A DNA stretch of 12,774 nucleotides, from contig JAFWYA010000036.1 in assembly GCA_017517815.1 (NCBI GenBank), positions 1-12,774 on the forward strand, written 5' to 3'. A program made the translations under genes and the position numbers. The notes under the pieces are model-generated. The model did not search any database. It had not been told where the DNA came from and saw only the letters and a list, made by a program, of their open reading frames with translations. Source of the DNA: Clostridia bacterium. GTDB lineage: Bacteria; Bacillota_A; Clostridia; Christensenellales; Aristaeellaceae. Shown here piece by piece: positions 1 through 8,277 of this stretch. Positions within the stretch are counted from its first letter, which is position 1. Each line of letters opens with the position of its first letter.

Positions 1-51
1 CATCTGGAAAGTGGAAGTCTTGGGTGCGGTCATAATATTGATGTTCTCCAT
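1..51 (-). CDS. N-terminus of a small protein, possibly RelB/DinJ-type antitoxin (partial)
   Basis: The ATG is at 51-49 on the minus strand and only 17 codons are inside the window (MENINIMTAPKTSTFQM). An AGGAGGTG ribosome binding site sits 6 nt upstream, and a perfect consensus promoter lies just behind it, so the start is very well supported. The identity is not. The phrase KTSTFQM resembles the first beta-strand of ribbon-helix-helix antitoxins of the RelB/DinJ family, and the short leader with an operator over the -10 fits autoregulation, but 17 residues cannot prove it. It is divergent from the polymerase operon and could be the last host or module gene next to it. Confidence 0.5.
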   Translation of the reverse strand, partial: MENINIMTAPKTSTFQM

Positions 52-62
52 GAACAACACCT

Positions 63-82
63 CCTGCTCTAATTATAGCAGG
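63..82. promoter_or_regulatory. 20-bp near-perfect palindrome over the -10 (operator)
   Basis: CCTGCT at 63-68 and AGCAGG at 77-82 flank TAATTA (70-75), itself a palindrome. Only the pair at 69/76 breaks the symmetry. It covers the -10 and reaches the ribosome binding site of the minus-strand gene, where a bound repressor would block RNA polymerase. Autorepression by that gene's product is inference. Confidence 0.65.
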
Positions 83-100
83 AAAGAGAAAGGATGTCAA
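72..100 (-). promoter_or_regulatory. Perfect-consensus sigma-70 promoter for the gene at 51
   Basis: On the minus strand, TTGACA (100-95) is followed by a 17-nt spacer and TATAAT (77-72). Both hexamers match the consensus 6/6 with optimal spacing. The ribosome binding site follows within about 10 nt of the -10, so the leader is very short. Confidence 0.88.
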
Positions 101-179
101 TACAACGTCATTACAAGAGGGAGAATGTCTAAAGAACGCTTATAATTCAACCGGAACAAGAGAAAAGGAAATGGTGGAA
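101..179 (+). promoter_or_regulatory. Leader of the polymerase operon with a weak promoter candidate
   Basis: A TATAAT hexamer lies at 141-146. Seventeen bases upstream there is no good -35 (sequence AGGGAG), so if this is a promoter it is probably activator-dependent or read by another sigma factor. Purine-rich AAAAGGAA at 163-170 is the only ribosome binding site candidate before the polymerase start. Confidence 0.3.
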
Positions 180-2120
180 ATGAAACGAATCATGGGCATC
201 GACATTGAAACCTATAGTTCTGCACCGTTACCCAAGTGCGGAGTATACCGATATGCAGACTCTTCCGATTTTGAGATTCTGCTTTTTTCATATGCCTTGG
301 ATGATGAGCCGGTCGTTACGATTGATCTGGCTTGCGGGGAACGGCTGCCGGATGCTGTGCTTCTTGCGCTACATGATCCAGAGACCATCAAAGCAGCCTA
401 CAACGCACAGTTTGAGCGTGTGTGCCTTTCAAAGTATCTCGGACATTGGTTGGATCCACATCAATGGAGATGTACGGCTATAATGGCTGCCTATCTTACG
501 CTTCCTGCTCGACTGGCGGATGCTGCTGTTGCTTTGAAGCTCACACAGCAGAAGATGGAAGAGGGCAAAGACCTGATCCGCTACTTTTCAGTGCCGTGCA
601 AACCAACGAAAACAAACGGGGGACGCACCAGGAATCTTCCTGAACATGCGCCCGAAAAGTGGGCCTTGTATAAGCAGTACAATGCTCAGGATGTAGAGAC
701 AGAGCGCGCAGTACGAAAAGCACTGGAAGCATATCCTCTCCCCGAAAAAGAGTGGGAGCTATATGCGCTCGATCAGATCATCAATGACCGTGGCGTTCGA
801 ATCGACAAAGCGTTGGTGAAAAAGGCAATTGCAGTCGATTCAGAGTTTTCGGCACGAGCCTATCAAAAGGCGCAGGAGATAACAGAACTGGAGAATCCGG
901 GTAGCGTTTCTCAACTGAAAGCATGGCTTGCTGATCAGGATGTGCCTATGGAGAGTCTTGCCAAAAAGCTCGTCAAAGAAAAAGCTGCAGAAACGGATGG
1001 AATTGTGGGTGAACTGCTCAAGCTTAGACTGGAACTGAGCAAAACCAGCGTCAAAAAATACGAGGCAATGGCTCGGTCTGTGTGTAAAGATGGCCGCGTT
1101 CATGGCACGCTTCAATTCTATGGTGCAAACAGGTCAGGACGATGGTCCGGCCGCTTGGTACAATTGCAGAATGTTCCTCAGAATCACTTGCCTGACCTGG
1201 ATCTGGCAAGAGAAATCGTAAAAAATGGCGAGGTCGATACGATTGAGCTGCTTTACGGTTCCGTACCCAATACACTCTCTGAACTGATCCGAACTGCCTT
1301 TATCCCGAAAGATGGCTGCCAGTTTATCGTGGCTGATTTTTCTGCCATAGAAGCACGTGTGCTTGCGTGGCTTGCTGGGGAGGACTGGGTTCTTGATGAG
1401 TTCAGAGGGATGGGTAGGATCTACGAGGCAACGGCAAGCCGTATGTATCATATCCCCAAGGAAACGATTATCAAGGGGCATCCAAACTATGAGTACCGGC
1501 AGAAGGGAAAACAGGCCACGCTTTCCTGCGGTTATGGGGGCGGTGTTGGGGCTTTGCTGGCTATGGGCGCGCAGATGCCGGAGGAGGAAATGCAGCCGCT
1601 GGTGGAGGCCTGGAGGGCCGCTAATCCCCATATCGTTGCTTTCTGGAGTGCAATGGAACGGGCAGCAAGAAAAGTAATCCGAGAAAAGCATTCGGCTCGT
1701 GTGGGCAAGATTCGTATGTTCTACAAGGATGATAAACTCTTTATGCTGTTGCCGTCTGGTCGCTCGCTATGTTACCAATCTCCGCACTTTACGACGAACC
1801 GATTTGGTAACGACTCCATCGGATACTATGCGCCAAGCGCAGCCGGGAAGATGGTTGTTCAAGAGAGCTTTGGCGGGAAACTATGTGAAAATGTGACCCA
1901 GGCGATAGCGAGGGATCTGCTTTCGCATGCTCTGTTGAATCTAGAAGCGGCAGGGTATCCTGTTGTGTTCCATGTACACGATGAAGCTGTGATGGAAGTG
2001 CCATTGGACTTTGGATCAGTAAAGGCTGCGTGCGATATCATGGGGCAGCCTCCCGCATGGGCGGTGGATTTGCCGCTGCGTGCGGAGGGGTATTGCTGTA
2101 TGAGTTATCGCAAGGAATAA
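180..2120 (+). CDS. Phage-type family A DNA polymerase with 3'-5' exonuclease domain
   Basis: Template-directed DNA synthesis for the element's replication, with proofreading. The N-terminus has a DEDD-type exonuclease: motif I DIET (residues 8-11), an Exo II-like NAQFE (about 79) and Exo III YNAQD (about 170). The polymerase domain has motif A DFSAIEAR (D386), motif B RQKGKQATLSCGYG (440-453) and motif C HDE (600-602), all with catalytic residues intact. At 646 residues it is the usual length for prophage polymerases of Firmicutes and lacks the 5' nuclease domain of bacterial Pol I. I prefer ATG 180 over ATG 171: AAGGA sits 10 nt before 180 but only about 1 nt before 171, and relatives begin close to the DIET motif. 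It leads the operon, 21 nt before the VapE gene. Confidence 0.95.
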   Translation: MKRIMGIDIETYSSAPLPKCGVYRYADSSDFEILLFSYALDDEPVVTIDLACGERLPDAVLLALHDPETIKAAYNAQFERVCLSKYLGHWLDPHQWRCTAIMAAYLTLPARLADAAVALKLTQQKMEEGKDLIRYFSVPCKPTKTNGGRTRNLPEHAPEKWALYKQYNAQDVETERAVRKALEAYPLPEKEWELYALDQIINDRGVRIDKALVKKAIAVDSEFSARAYQKAQEITELENPGSVSQLKAWLADQDVPMESLAKKLVKEKAAETDGIVGELLKLRLELSKTSVKKYEAMARSVCKDGRVHGTLQFYGANRSGRWSGRLVQLQNVPQNHLPDLDLAREIVKNGEVDTIELLYGSVPNTLSELIRTAFIPKDGCQFIVADFSAIEARVLAWLAGEDWVLDEFRGMGRIYEATASRMYHIPKETIIKGHPNYEYRQKGKQATLSCGYGGGVGALLAMGAQMPEEEMQPLVEAWRAANPHIVAFWSAMERAARKVIREKHSARVGKIRMFYKDDKLFMLLPSGRSLCYQSPHFTTNRFGNDSIGYYAPSAAGKMVVQESFGGKLCENVTQAIARDLLSHALLNLEAAGYPVVFHVHDEAVMEVPLDFGSVKAACDIMGQPPAWAVDLPLRAEGYCCMSYRKE

Positions 2121-2141
2121 GCACACAAAGGAGATTCATGT

Positions 2142-4562
2142 ATGCAACTGAACTATGATCAAAAGTTGCTGGTGGCCTTTGGCAGAAGCCGAAAGGCGGC
2201 CCACTGGCAGAACAAAGAAATCATGTGGAGTGACCTTGTCAAAAAACTCTCCACCACAACCCGTACCCGTGAGAGCGTCAGCGATTATGCTGCACTCTCC
2301 AAAACCGAGAGGGACAGTATCAAGGATGTTGGCGGTTTTGTTGGAGGTTATCTGAAAAATGGTAAGCGAAACAACGCCAGTGTGGTCAATCGATGTCTGG
2401 TGTGTCTGGACGCAGATAACGCTGATCCTGAGCTGATGGATGATCTTGACCTGATATTCCCCAACGCTTATGCACTGTACTCTACCCACAGCCACACCCC
2501 GGAAAAGATGCGTCTGCGAATTATCATCCCACTTTCCAGAACGGTAACGCCGGACGAGTATGCAGCCATTGCCCGTCGTGTGGCAGATAATCTGACCCTG
2601 ACGCGTTTTGACCCGACTACCTTTGAGCCGGCGCGACTCATGTACTGGCCCAGTACTCCTGAAAATGGTGAGTTTATCTTCATGAACAATGACGGGCCAT
2701 TTCTTGATGCTGATGTGGTTCTGGCTACCTATCCTGATTGGAAGGACGCCTCGCTCTGGCCAACGACCCGTCCTGCTGAGGAACGATTGCGCAAAACGGT
2801 AGGGAAGCAGGAGGACCCACTGACGAAAACAGGTATCATTGGTGCCTTCTGCCGTGCGCATACCATTCATGATGTGCTCGAAACCATTCTCAGTGACGTA
2901 TACCATCCGTCGGAGGATGATAACCGGTTTACCTACGTTGGCGGTAGTACGACTGGCGGCTTGGTGGTCTACGACGATAAATACGCCTTTTCTCACCATG
3001 CGACCGATCCTGCCGGCGGCAAACTGTGTAATGCTTTTGATCTGGTACGCTGGCACTTGTTTACACCAGGTGGGGAAACCTCCGAGGGACTACCAGTTGG
3101 CAGCGAGACAAACTCCATCAAGATCATGCAGGACTACGCGGCGCGCGATGAGGCGACCAAACGTCAACTGGCGGAGGAACGTCGTGTACAGGTGATTGAG
3201 GACTTCAGTGATCTGGATGAAGAACGCACACCTGCAGCGGAGGATTGGCAGGCGTCGCTGGAAGTGGACAAGCACGGAAAGGTCAAGGATACCCTGGGCA
3301 ATCTAGCACTCATCCTGCGCTATGATCCAAGGCTTAAAGACATCTCCTATAACATCCACCGCAGCGGCATCGATATCCGCAAGGATGCAAAAGGAAAGAC
3401 AAGCATCCCCTGGCTGCAGCTCAAACCGGGCTGGAATGAAACAGATCTCGGCGCCTTGCAGATCTATCTGGAACGAATCTATGGCCTGTACGCACCCACC
3501 AAACTCAAGGGTATTCTGCTTGCAGTAGCAGCTGAGCGTGCCTATCATCCCATCCGCGACTATATCGAGTCACTTCCTGAATGGGACGGAAAACCGCGTG
3601 TAGAAACGCTGTTTGTGGACTATCTTGGCGCGCCTGATACTGCGTATAGCCGTGCCGTTGCTCGGAAGATGATGGTAGCCGCTATCGCACGCATCTACCA
3701 GCCGGGCATCAAGTTCGACTCCGTGGTTGTTCTCAACGGTCCGCAGGGCATGGGCAAGAGTTCGTTTTTTGCCAAGCTGGGCGGAAAGTGGTTTTCTGAC
3801 AGTCTGACCATTGGCGATATGAAGGACAAGGCCGCGCCTGAAAAGCTACAGGGTCAATGGATTCTGGAACTTGGCGAGCTGGCTGGGCTGAAAAAGGTCG
3901 ATGTGGAAACGGTCAAAGCCTTCATCACCCGTCAGGATGATAAGTTCCGCCATTCCTATGGCTACAGTGTGGAAGATCATCCGCGCCAGTGCATCATCGT
4001 AGGCAGCACCAATAACAACGATGGCTTTCTGCGCGACATCACCGGCAACCGCAGGTTTTGGCCTATTGTATGCACGGAAAACGGTAAGCACAGACCGTGG
4101 GAGGTGGAATCTTCTGTGCCGCAGCTTTGGGCAGAAGCCTATTTGCTGTATCAGAAGGGTGAAACATTGTACCTGTCGCCGGAAGTGGAGCGCCTTGCAG
4201 AACAGGAGCAGACGGCGGCGCTGGAGGCTGATGTGCGGGAAGGCATGATCGCTGAGTACCTTGAGACGCTGCTGCCAGAGGATTGGGACAGGCTTGACCT
4301 TCCTACCCGCCGCGGCTTCCTGCGCGGAGATCAGTTTACAGGCGGCGATAAGCCTGGAACGGTCAGGCGTACTACGGTTTCAGCTGTGGAGATCTGGGCT
4401 GAGTGCTTTGGCCGTGACCCTACGACCATCAAGCGCAGCGATACCTACGATATTTTCGGTATGCTGATGAAGATTGGCGGCTGGGAGAAGTACAGCGGCA
4501 ATAAGAACGCTTCGCTCAAACGCTCTTTCTATGGTACACAGCGGTGCTTTGTCAGGATTTGA
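2142..4562 (+). CDS. AEP-type primase fused to VapE-family ATPase/helicase
   Basis: This 806-residue protein probably primes and helps unwind element DNA. The N-terminal third looks like an archaeo-eukaryotic primase: CLDADNAD (about 88-95) supplies the acidic pair, and STHSHTPEKMRLRIIIPLSR is the usual downstream motif (about 111-130). The C-terminal half is a virulence-associated E (VapE) domain with Walker A GPQGMGKSS (533-541), a Walker-B-like WILELGEL (about 571-578), a sensor-like GSTNNNDGFLRD (about 621) and an RFWPI arginine stretch. AAGGAG lies 8 nt before the ATG and 21 nt separate it from the polymerase stop, so the two are probably co-transcribed. VapE proteins are standard in prophage and satellite replication modules. 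The polarity of any helicase activity cannot be told from sequence. Confidence 0.93.
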   Translation: MQLNYDQKLLVAFGRSRKAAHWQNKEIMWSDLVKKLSTTTRTRESVSDYAALSKTERDSIKDVGGFVGGYLKNGKRNNASVVNRCLVCLDADNADPELMDDLDLIFPNAYALYSTHSHTPEKMRLRIIIPLSRTVTPDEYAAIARRVADNLTLTRFDPTTFEPARLMYWPSTPENGEFIFMNNDGPFLDADVVLATYPDWKDASLWPTTRPAEERLRKTVGKQEDPLTKTGIIGAFCRAHTIHDVLETILSDVYHPSEDDNRFTYVGGSTTGGLVVYDDKYAFSHHATDPAGGKLCNAFDLVRWHLFTPGGETSEGLPVGSETNSIKIMQDYAARDEATKRQLAEERRVQVIEDFSDLDEERTPAAEDWQASLEVDKHGKVKDTLGNLALILRYDPRLKDISYNIHRSGIDIRKDAKGKTSIPWLQLKPGWNETDLGALQIYLERIYGLYAPTKLKGILLAVAAERAYHPIRDYIESLPEWDGKPRVETLFVDYLGAPDTAYSRAVARKMMVAAIARIYQPGIKFDSVVVLNGPQGMGKSSFFAKLGGKWFSDSLTIGDMKDKAAPEKLQGQWILELGELAGLKKVDVETVKAFITRQDDKFRHSYGYSVEDHPRQCIIVGSTNNNDGFLRDITGNRRFWPIVCTENGKHRPWEVESSVPQLWAEAYLLYQKGETLYLSPEVERLAEQEQTAALEADVREGMIAEYLETLLPEDWDRLDLPTRRGFLRGDQFTGGDKPGTVRRTTVSAVEIWAECFGRDPTTIKRSDTYDIFGMLMKIGGWEKYSGNKNASLKRSFYGTQRCFVRI

Positions 4563-4579
4563 GTGTTGCGCTTGCGTCG

Positions 4580-4651
4580 CCATCTGTGATGGCAACGTTT
4601 CTTCAAAGAACCATCTGCGATAGCAACCGATATAGCAACGAGCTGGCAACA
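4580..4651 (+). repeat. Iteron-like direct repeats ending in GCAAC
   Basis: CCATCTGTGATGGCAAC (4580-4596) recurs as CCATCTGCGATAGCAAC (4611-4627) with two changes, 31 bp apart. Shorter copies follow: CGATATAGCAACG (4628-4640) and CTGGCAAC (4644-4651). The spacing is irregular. Confidence 0.55.
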
Positions 4652-4750
4652 GAGGGGCATTTATTAGAAGAGATTTTCTACGGTTGCTTTGTTGCTGTGA
4701 ATATCTAATAGAGATCATAGAAAAAAGAGAAAAAGAGAACAAAATGGGTG

Positions 4751-4776
4751 CGCGAGCGTATACATGTACGCGCGCG
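4751..4776. repeat. GC-rich inverted repeat (CGCGaGCGTA / TACGCGCGCG)
   Basis: Ten-base arms at 4751-4760 and 4767-4776 pair at 9 of 10 positions around the loop TACATG. It follows a run of A and G. No T-run follows on the plus strand, so it is not a classic terminator. Confidence 0.55.
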
Positions 4777-4975
4777 AGGAAGAAAACCAGTCCACTTTTC
4801 TGCTGGCGGCCAATGAAAGACTCTGATGCTTTCAAGACCGCCAGTTCTCTTTTGAAGGACAACCGACATATCACGGGATCGCGCATGAGGATGCAAAGTG
4901 TGAAATGTCGGATCAAGGGCTGCTACCGCATAAGGGATCAAGGGATATGGGTATCTGCGATACCTCTTTAACTGT

Positions 4976-4994
4976 GCATCGGCAGTTCCGATGC
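4976..4994 (+). promoter_or_regulatory. 7-bp hairpin just upstream of the helicase ribosome binding site
   Basis: GCATCGG (4976-4982) and CCGATGC (4988-4994) pair perfectly around CAGTT. The AAGGAGG ribosome binding site starts 3 nt later. The structure buries the ATG at 4991 in its 3' arm, which argues against that ATG as the start and may influence access to the true site. Confidence 0.55.
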
Positions 4995-5008
4995 GGAAGG
5001 AGGACGAT

Positions 5009-6397
5009 GTGCCGGGAGAAAACGACCTGCACAGTTATCAGAAGTTCTGTGTGGACTTCATTGAGGAACATCCAAACTGCGGTGTGTTTCTCGACATGGG
5101 TCTTGGAAAAACAATCATATCGCTCACGGCCATCTCGCATCTGCTGTATGACAGTTTCGAGGTGAGCCGTGTTTTGATTATCGCACCTCTGCGTGTGGCG
5201 CGTGACACTTGGGTTGCTGAACTTGGTAAGTGGGAGCATCTTCGGGGACTCAAGATAGAGCGCGTGCTCGGCACGCCCAAGGAGCGAGTAGCAGCGCTGA
5301 GCAGACGGGCAGAGATGTACATCATCAACCGTGAAAACGTGGAATGGCTGGTCAAGCACTTCGCTGGGCGGAGGCTTCCGTTCGATATGCTTGTGGTTGA
5401 CGAGCTTTCATCCTTCAAAAACAGCAGGGCAAAACGCTTTCTGGCGCTTAAAAAGGTGTTGCCACAGTTCAGCCGCGTTGTAGGTCTGACAGGCACTCCT
5501 GCGCCAAACGGTCTGGAAGATCTATGGCCGCAGGTATTCCTGTTGGATCGCGGTGTCCGGCTGGGCAGGACAATGAAAAGCTATCTGGATATGTTCTTTG
5601 ATACGCCCAATAGCTGGCTGCCCTATAAGCATGAGCTGAAACCCGGTGCCGAGGAAGAAATCTACAGACGGCTTGGAGACATCTGCGTTTCGATGCGGGC
5701 AGCGGATCATATTCAGATGCCAGAGCGTGTGGATAACATCGTAGAAGTTACGCTGTCTGCAAGAGAAGAAAAACTGTACCGCCAGATGGAGCGGGACATG
5801 CTCCTGCCTTATGCGGATGGTGATGTGCTTGCCCTGAATGCGGCTTCGCTTGCTGGAAAACTCCTGCAGCTGGCCAACGGCGCTGTGTACGATGAGTTCC
5901 ACAATATCCGCGTTATCCATGACCGAAAGCTGGACGCGCTGGAAGATCTGATCGAAGCCGCCAACGGTAAACCACTGCTGGTGATGTATACCTTCCAGCA
6001 CGATCTGACACGGATTCAGGAGCGCTTTGGCAAGTATACACCCGATACGCCAGAAGGCGTTCGAGAACTGAAAACCTCCGCCGATATGGAGGATTGGAAT
6101 GAAGGCCGCATTCGGGTAGCTGTTACACAGCCTGCTTCAACAGGTCATGGCCTTAATCTTCAGCACGGCGGCTGCACCATTGTCTGGTTCGGCCTGAACT
6201 GGTCGCTTGAACTGTATGAGCAGGCCAATGCCCGTCTCTGGCGGCAGGGACAGAAGCAGACGGTGGTGATCCACCATCTGGTCACCAAAGGAACTATGGA
6301 CGAACAGGTGATGAAAGCCCTTCATGACAAAGCGGCAGATCAGAATGCGCTGCTGGCTGCTGTGAAGGCGCGTATAGACCAATCGGTCAGAAAGTGA
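5009..6397 (+). CDS. SNF2-family DEAD/DEAH-box helicase (phage type)
   Basis: ATP-dependent DNA translocase or helicase of superfamily 2. Seen in order (numbered from GTG 5009): Q-motif region LHSYQKF, motif I LDMGLGKT (28-35), Ia VLIIAPLRVARDTW, motif II VVDELSS (D131, E132), motif III GLTGTPAPNG (about 159-168), motif V STGHGLNLQHGG and motif VI NARLWRQGQKQ (about 406-416). It is 462 residues, the compact form common in Firmicutes prophages. An ATG at 4991 would add six residues but has no ribosome binding site and sits in a hairpin, whereas AAGGAGG (4997-5003) is 5 nt before GTG 5009, so I choose the GTG. The next gene starts 8 nt after the stop. It likely works with the polymerase and VapE protein in replication or recombination. 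Confidence 0.92.
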   Translation: MPGENDLHSYQKFCVDFIEEHPNCGVFLDMGLGKTIISLTAISHLLYDSFEVSRVLIIAPLRVARDTWVAELGKWEHLRGLKIERVLGTPKERVAALSRRAEMYIINRENVEWLVKHFAGRRLPFDMLVVDELSSFKNSRAKRFLALKKVLPQFSRVVGLTGTPAPNGLEDLWPQVFLLDRGVRLGRTMKSYLDMFFDTPNSWLPYKHELKPGAEEEIYRRLGDICVSMRAADHIQMPERVDNIVEVTLSAREEKLYRQMERDMLLPYADGDVLALNAASLAGKLLQLANGAVYDEFHNIRVIHDRKLDALEDLIEAANGKPLLVMYTFQHDLTRIQERFGKYTPDTPEGVRELKTSADMEDWNEGRIRVAVTQPASTGHGLNLQHGGCTIVWFGLNWSLELYEQANARLWRQGQKQTVVIHHLVTKGTMDEQVMKALHDKAADQNALLAAVKARIDQSVRK

Positions 6398-6404
6398 GGA
6401 AAAC

Positions 6405-7337
6405 ATGGGACGCAAAAATCGTAAGGGCCGCAGCGTGAATCGTCAGCGTGCGCAGACCGTTCACCGCGTTTTGTATTATCCGTCGCAAAGGGAAATCCAG
6501 CCCGCTGAAACGCATAAGGAATTGGCATCTTCCTCCGTCAAACAAGACATCCGCATGATTCCGCTTGAGCAGATCGTCACAGAAGGCTACCAGCGCATCA
6601 TTAACATGAAAAATGTAAACGGAATTGTCAGGGATTTTGACCCGGCGAAACTGGGCGTGCTGGTGGTAAGCGCTCGAAAGGATGGCACTTACTCAGTCTT
6701 AGACGGTCAGCATCGCCTCGCCGCGCTTCGCAGGCTCGGTTTTACGAAAACCAACTGCATTGTGTTGGAAGGGATGAGCGTGAAGGAGGAAGCTGATTTC
6801 TTCCGCAGGCAGAATGAGAACAAGCAGTCCTTGCGAATCACGGATACGTTCAACGCCTCTCTATGGGCTGAGGATGAAGAAAGCCTGCAGATCAAAAAGC
6901 TCATGGACAAGTATGGTTTTCGATTTGGCAAGGGCCGCCCGATGTGCATCAGCGCTATTGGTGCGCTGCAGACCATCCTGCGTAGTTTTGATATGAACAC
7001 GCTGGAAATGACGCTTGCTTCCATCGCCCAAACGTGGCCGCATGATACCACCATCCTCCGCCGCGAGATGATGGCGGGGCTTGGAGAGTTCTGGCACCGA
7101 TTTGGAAATCGGATCACCTTGGAGCAATTTGAAAAGCGTATGTCTGCAAAACTGCCTATGGAGATGTATCAGGAGCATATGCTCCGCACCAAGGGAAAGT
7201 CCAATCCAACCAGCGCGTTCAACAAGTCGGTGCGCTTCACATGCTGCGGAGTGCTTGTGGATCATTACAATCGTGGTTTGCGTATGAACTCCAAGAACCG
7301 GCTAGATTTGATTTGGAACGACAGGGAGGATACCTGA
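6405..7337 (+). CDS. ParB/Srx-fold DGQHR-type protein (DUF6551-like)
   Basis: A 310-residue protein with a basic N-terminus (GRKNRKGRSVNRQR) and a ParB-like core: IPLEQIVTEGYQR (about 52-64) then VLDGQHRLAALRRLGF (98-113). DGQHR is the signature of the ParB N-terminal fold, used in that superfamily for CTP binding, nuclease or kinase-like chemistry. The ENKQSLRITDTFNASL segment that follows is typical of the DUF6551-like prophage group. No helix-turn-helix is obvious in the C-terminal half. GTGAGG, overlapping the helicase stop, is the ribosome binding site. The partner ParB-like gene follows directly. The biological role is unknown and true segregation function is not implied. Confidence 0.8.
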   Translation: MGRKNRKGRSVNRQRAQTVHRVLYYPSQREIQPAETHKELASSSVKQDIRMIPLEQIVTEGYQRIINMKNVNGIVRDFDPAKLGVLVVSARKDGTYSVLDGQHRLAALRRLGFTKTNCIVLEGMSVKEEADFFRRQNENKQSLRITDTFNASLWAEDEESLQIKKLMDKYGFRFGKGRPMCISAIGALQTILRSFDMNTLEMTLASIAQTWPHDTTILRREMMAGLGEFWHRFGNRITLEQFEKRMSAKLPMEMYQEHMLRTKGKSNPTSAFNKSVRFTCCGVLVDHYNRGLRMNSKNRLDLIWNDREDT

Positions 7338-7338
7338 A

Positions 7339-8277
7339 ATGTATGGCGTGGAAATGAATACGCGACTGATTCCTGTTGGCGAAATTCTGGTTGCTGAACG
7401 GATTCGTACAGAACACGGCGACATCCCGGCGCTGGCCAAGAGCATTCAGGAGCATGGGCTGATCAACCCGATTACCGTTATGGAACAGGCCAACGGAGGA
7501 TATATCCTAATTGCAGGCCTTAGAAGACTTGAAGCTGTACGTTCCCTTGGTGAGCATAACATCCGTGCTACGCTTCTTTCACCCTTGGAAGCGGATGAAG
7601 CGCTGATGCTGGAAATTGCAGAAAATGAGCAGCGTAAGGAGTTCACGGTTTCTGAGCGCCTTGCCTATGCAGATCGGATCAAAGCTGTGGAGGTAGAGAA
7701 ATCAAAGCAGCGGATGCTGGCAGGTAAACGCAGTGAAGCAGCAGACCCCGTGGCCAAACGGCCACAGGGTAGCGGTAAGACTCGCGATATCGTGGCACGC
7801 AAAGCTGGATTTACAAGCGAACAACAGATGAGGCGTGCTGCAGAGGTGGCGGAAAAGCGGCCTGATCTGCTTGGAAAGATCGATAACGGGGAGCTGACCA
7901 TAGGCGGAGCTGTATCTGAAATGAAAAGAACGGAGCAGCCTGCCGATTTGAAAGAAGCCAGCAACATATCTTCGCATGAAACTGTGATAGAACGGCTGGT
8001 TGATATTGAAGTATATCAGCCTTTCAAACCTCACATGATGGAGGCACCCGGTAATGTTAAAACCGTAAAAGGCGCTGATCATGATCATCTGATGGAGAAT
8101 CCCATCTATAATCGTCTGTTCATCAGCTACAATGAGGCCGTCCGGCAGGTGAATCTTGCTCGCGGTGAAATGCGCACCCGCTGTGAGGGATACGAACGGC
8201 AGATTCGCGGCTATAAGGAGAACATCATCGCTATGCAGAAGGAGCTGGCACGGCTCAGGGAGGTACAGCATGCTTGA
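7339..8277 (+). CDS. ParB-like nucleoid-partition-family protein
   Basis: A 312-residue ParB/RepB/Spo0J-family protein. The N-terminal domain begins IPVGEILVAERIRTEHGDIPALAKSIQEHGLINPITV and carries the family box GLRRLEAVRSLG (about 61-72) and ENEQRKEFTVSERLAYA (about 96-112), which leads into the DNA-binding helices. The last 40 residues (LARGEMRTRCEGYERQ onward) look like a coiled coil suited to dimerisation. No ParA gene is in the window, so a regulatory or replication role is as likely as partition. GGGAGG lies about 9 nt before ATG 7339. An alternative ATG at 7354 is possible. The stop overlaps the next gene by 8 nt, which suggests translational coupling. Confidence 0.85.
   Translation: MYGVEMNTRLIPVGEILVAERIRTEHGDIPALAKSIQEHGLINPITVMEQANGGYILIAGLRRLEAVRSLGEHNIRATLLSPLEADEALMLEIAENEQRKEFTVSERLAYADRIKAVEVEKSKQRMLAGKRSEAADPVAKRPQGSGKTRDIVARKAGFTSEQQMRRAAEVAEKRPDLLGKIDNGELTIGGAVSEMKRTEQPADLKEASNISSHETVIERLVDIEVYQPFKPHMMEAPGNVKTVKGADHDHLMENPIYNRLFISYNEAVRQVNLARGEMRTRCEGYERQIRGYKENIIAMQKELARLREVQHA

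Larger units (their letters stand above)
4563..4990 (+). other. 430-bp gap with direct repeats and hairpins between VapE and helicase genes
   Basis: No convincing gene. Reading frames here lack a ribosome binding site and family resemblance. The gap holds, in order: a perfect short hairpin GCCATC-TGT-GATGGC (4579-4593); an imperfect direct repeat (4580-4596 and 4611-4627) followed by more GCAAC-containing copies to 4651; inverted GTTGC words (4565, 4683, 4692); an A/G-rich tract (about 4710-4743); a GC-rich hairpin (4751-4776); and a 7-bp hairpin directly before the helicase ribosome binding site (4976-4994). Repeats, A-rich tract and palindrome next to a primase gene would suit a replication origin or a processed intergenic RNA. 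Neither is proven. Confidence 0.6.

Noticed and set aside
2136..3056. 306-codon minus-strand open frame
   Set aside because: It is antisense to the primase/VapE gene, has no ribosome binding site and no recognisable domain. It is a shadow of biased codon use.
4579..4600. GCCATC-TGT-GATGGC hairpin as terminator of the VapE gene
   Set aside because: The stem is perfect but short, and the following bases (AACGTTTCTT) do not form a U-run.
4684..4971. 95-codon plus-strand frame in the gap before the helicase
   Set aside because: It has no ribosome binding site, and the arginine/cysteine-rich product comes from the GC-rich palindrome and repeats.
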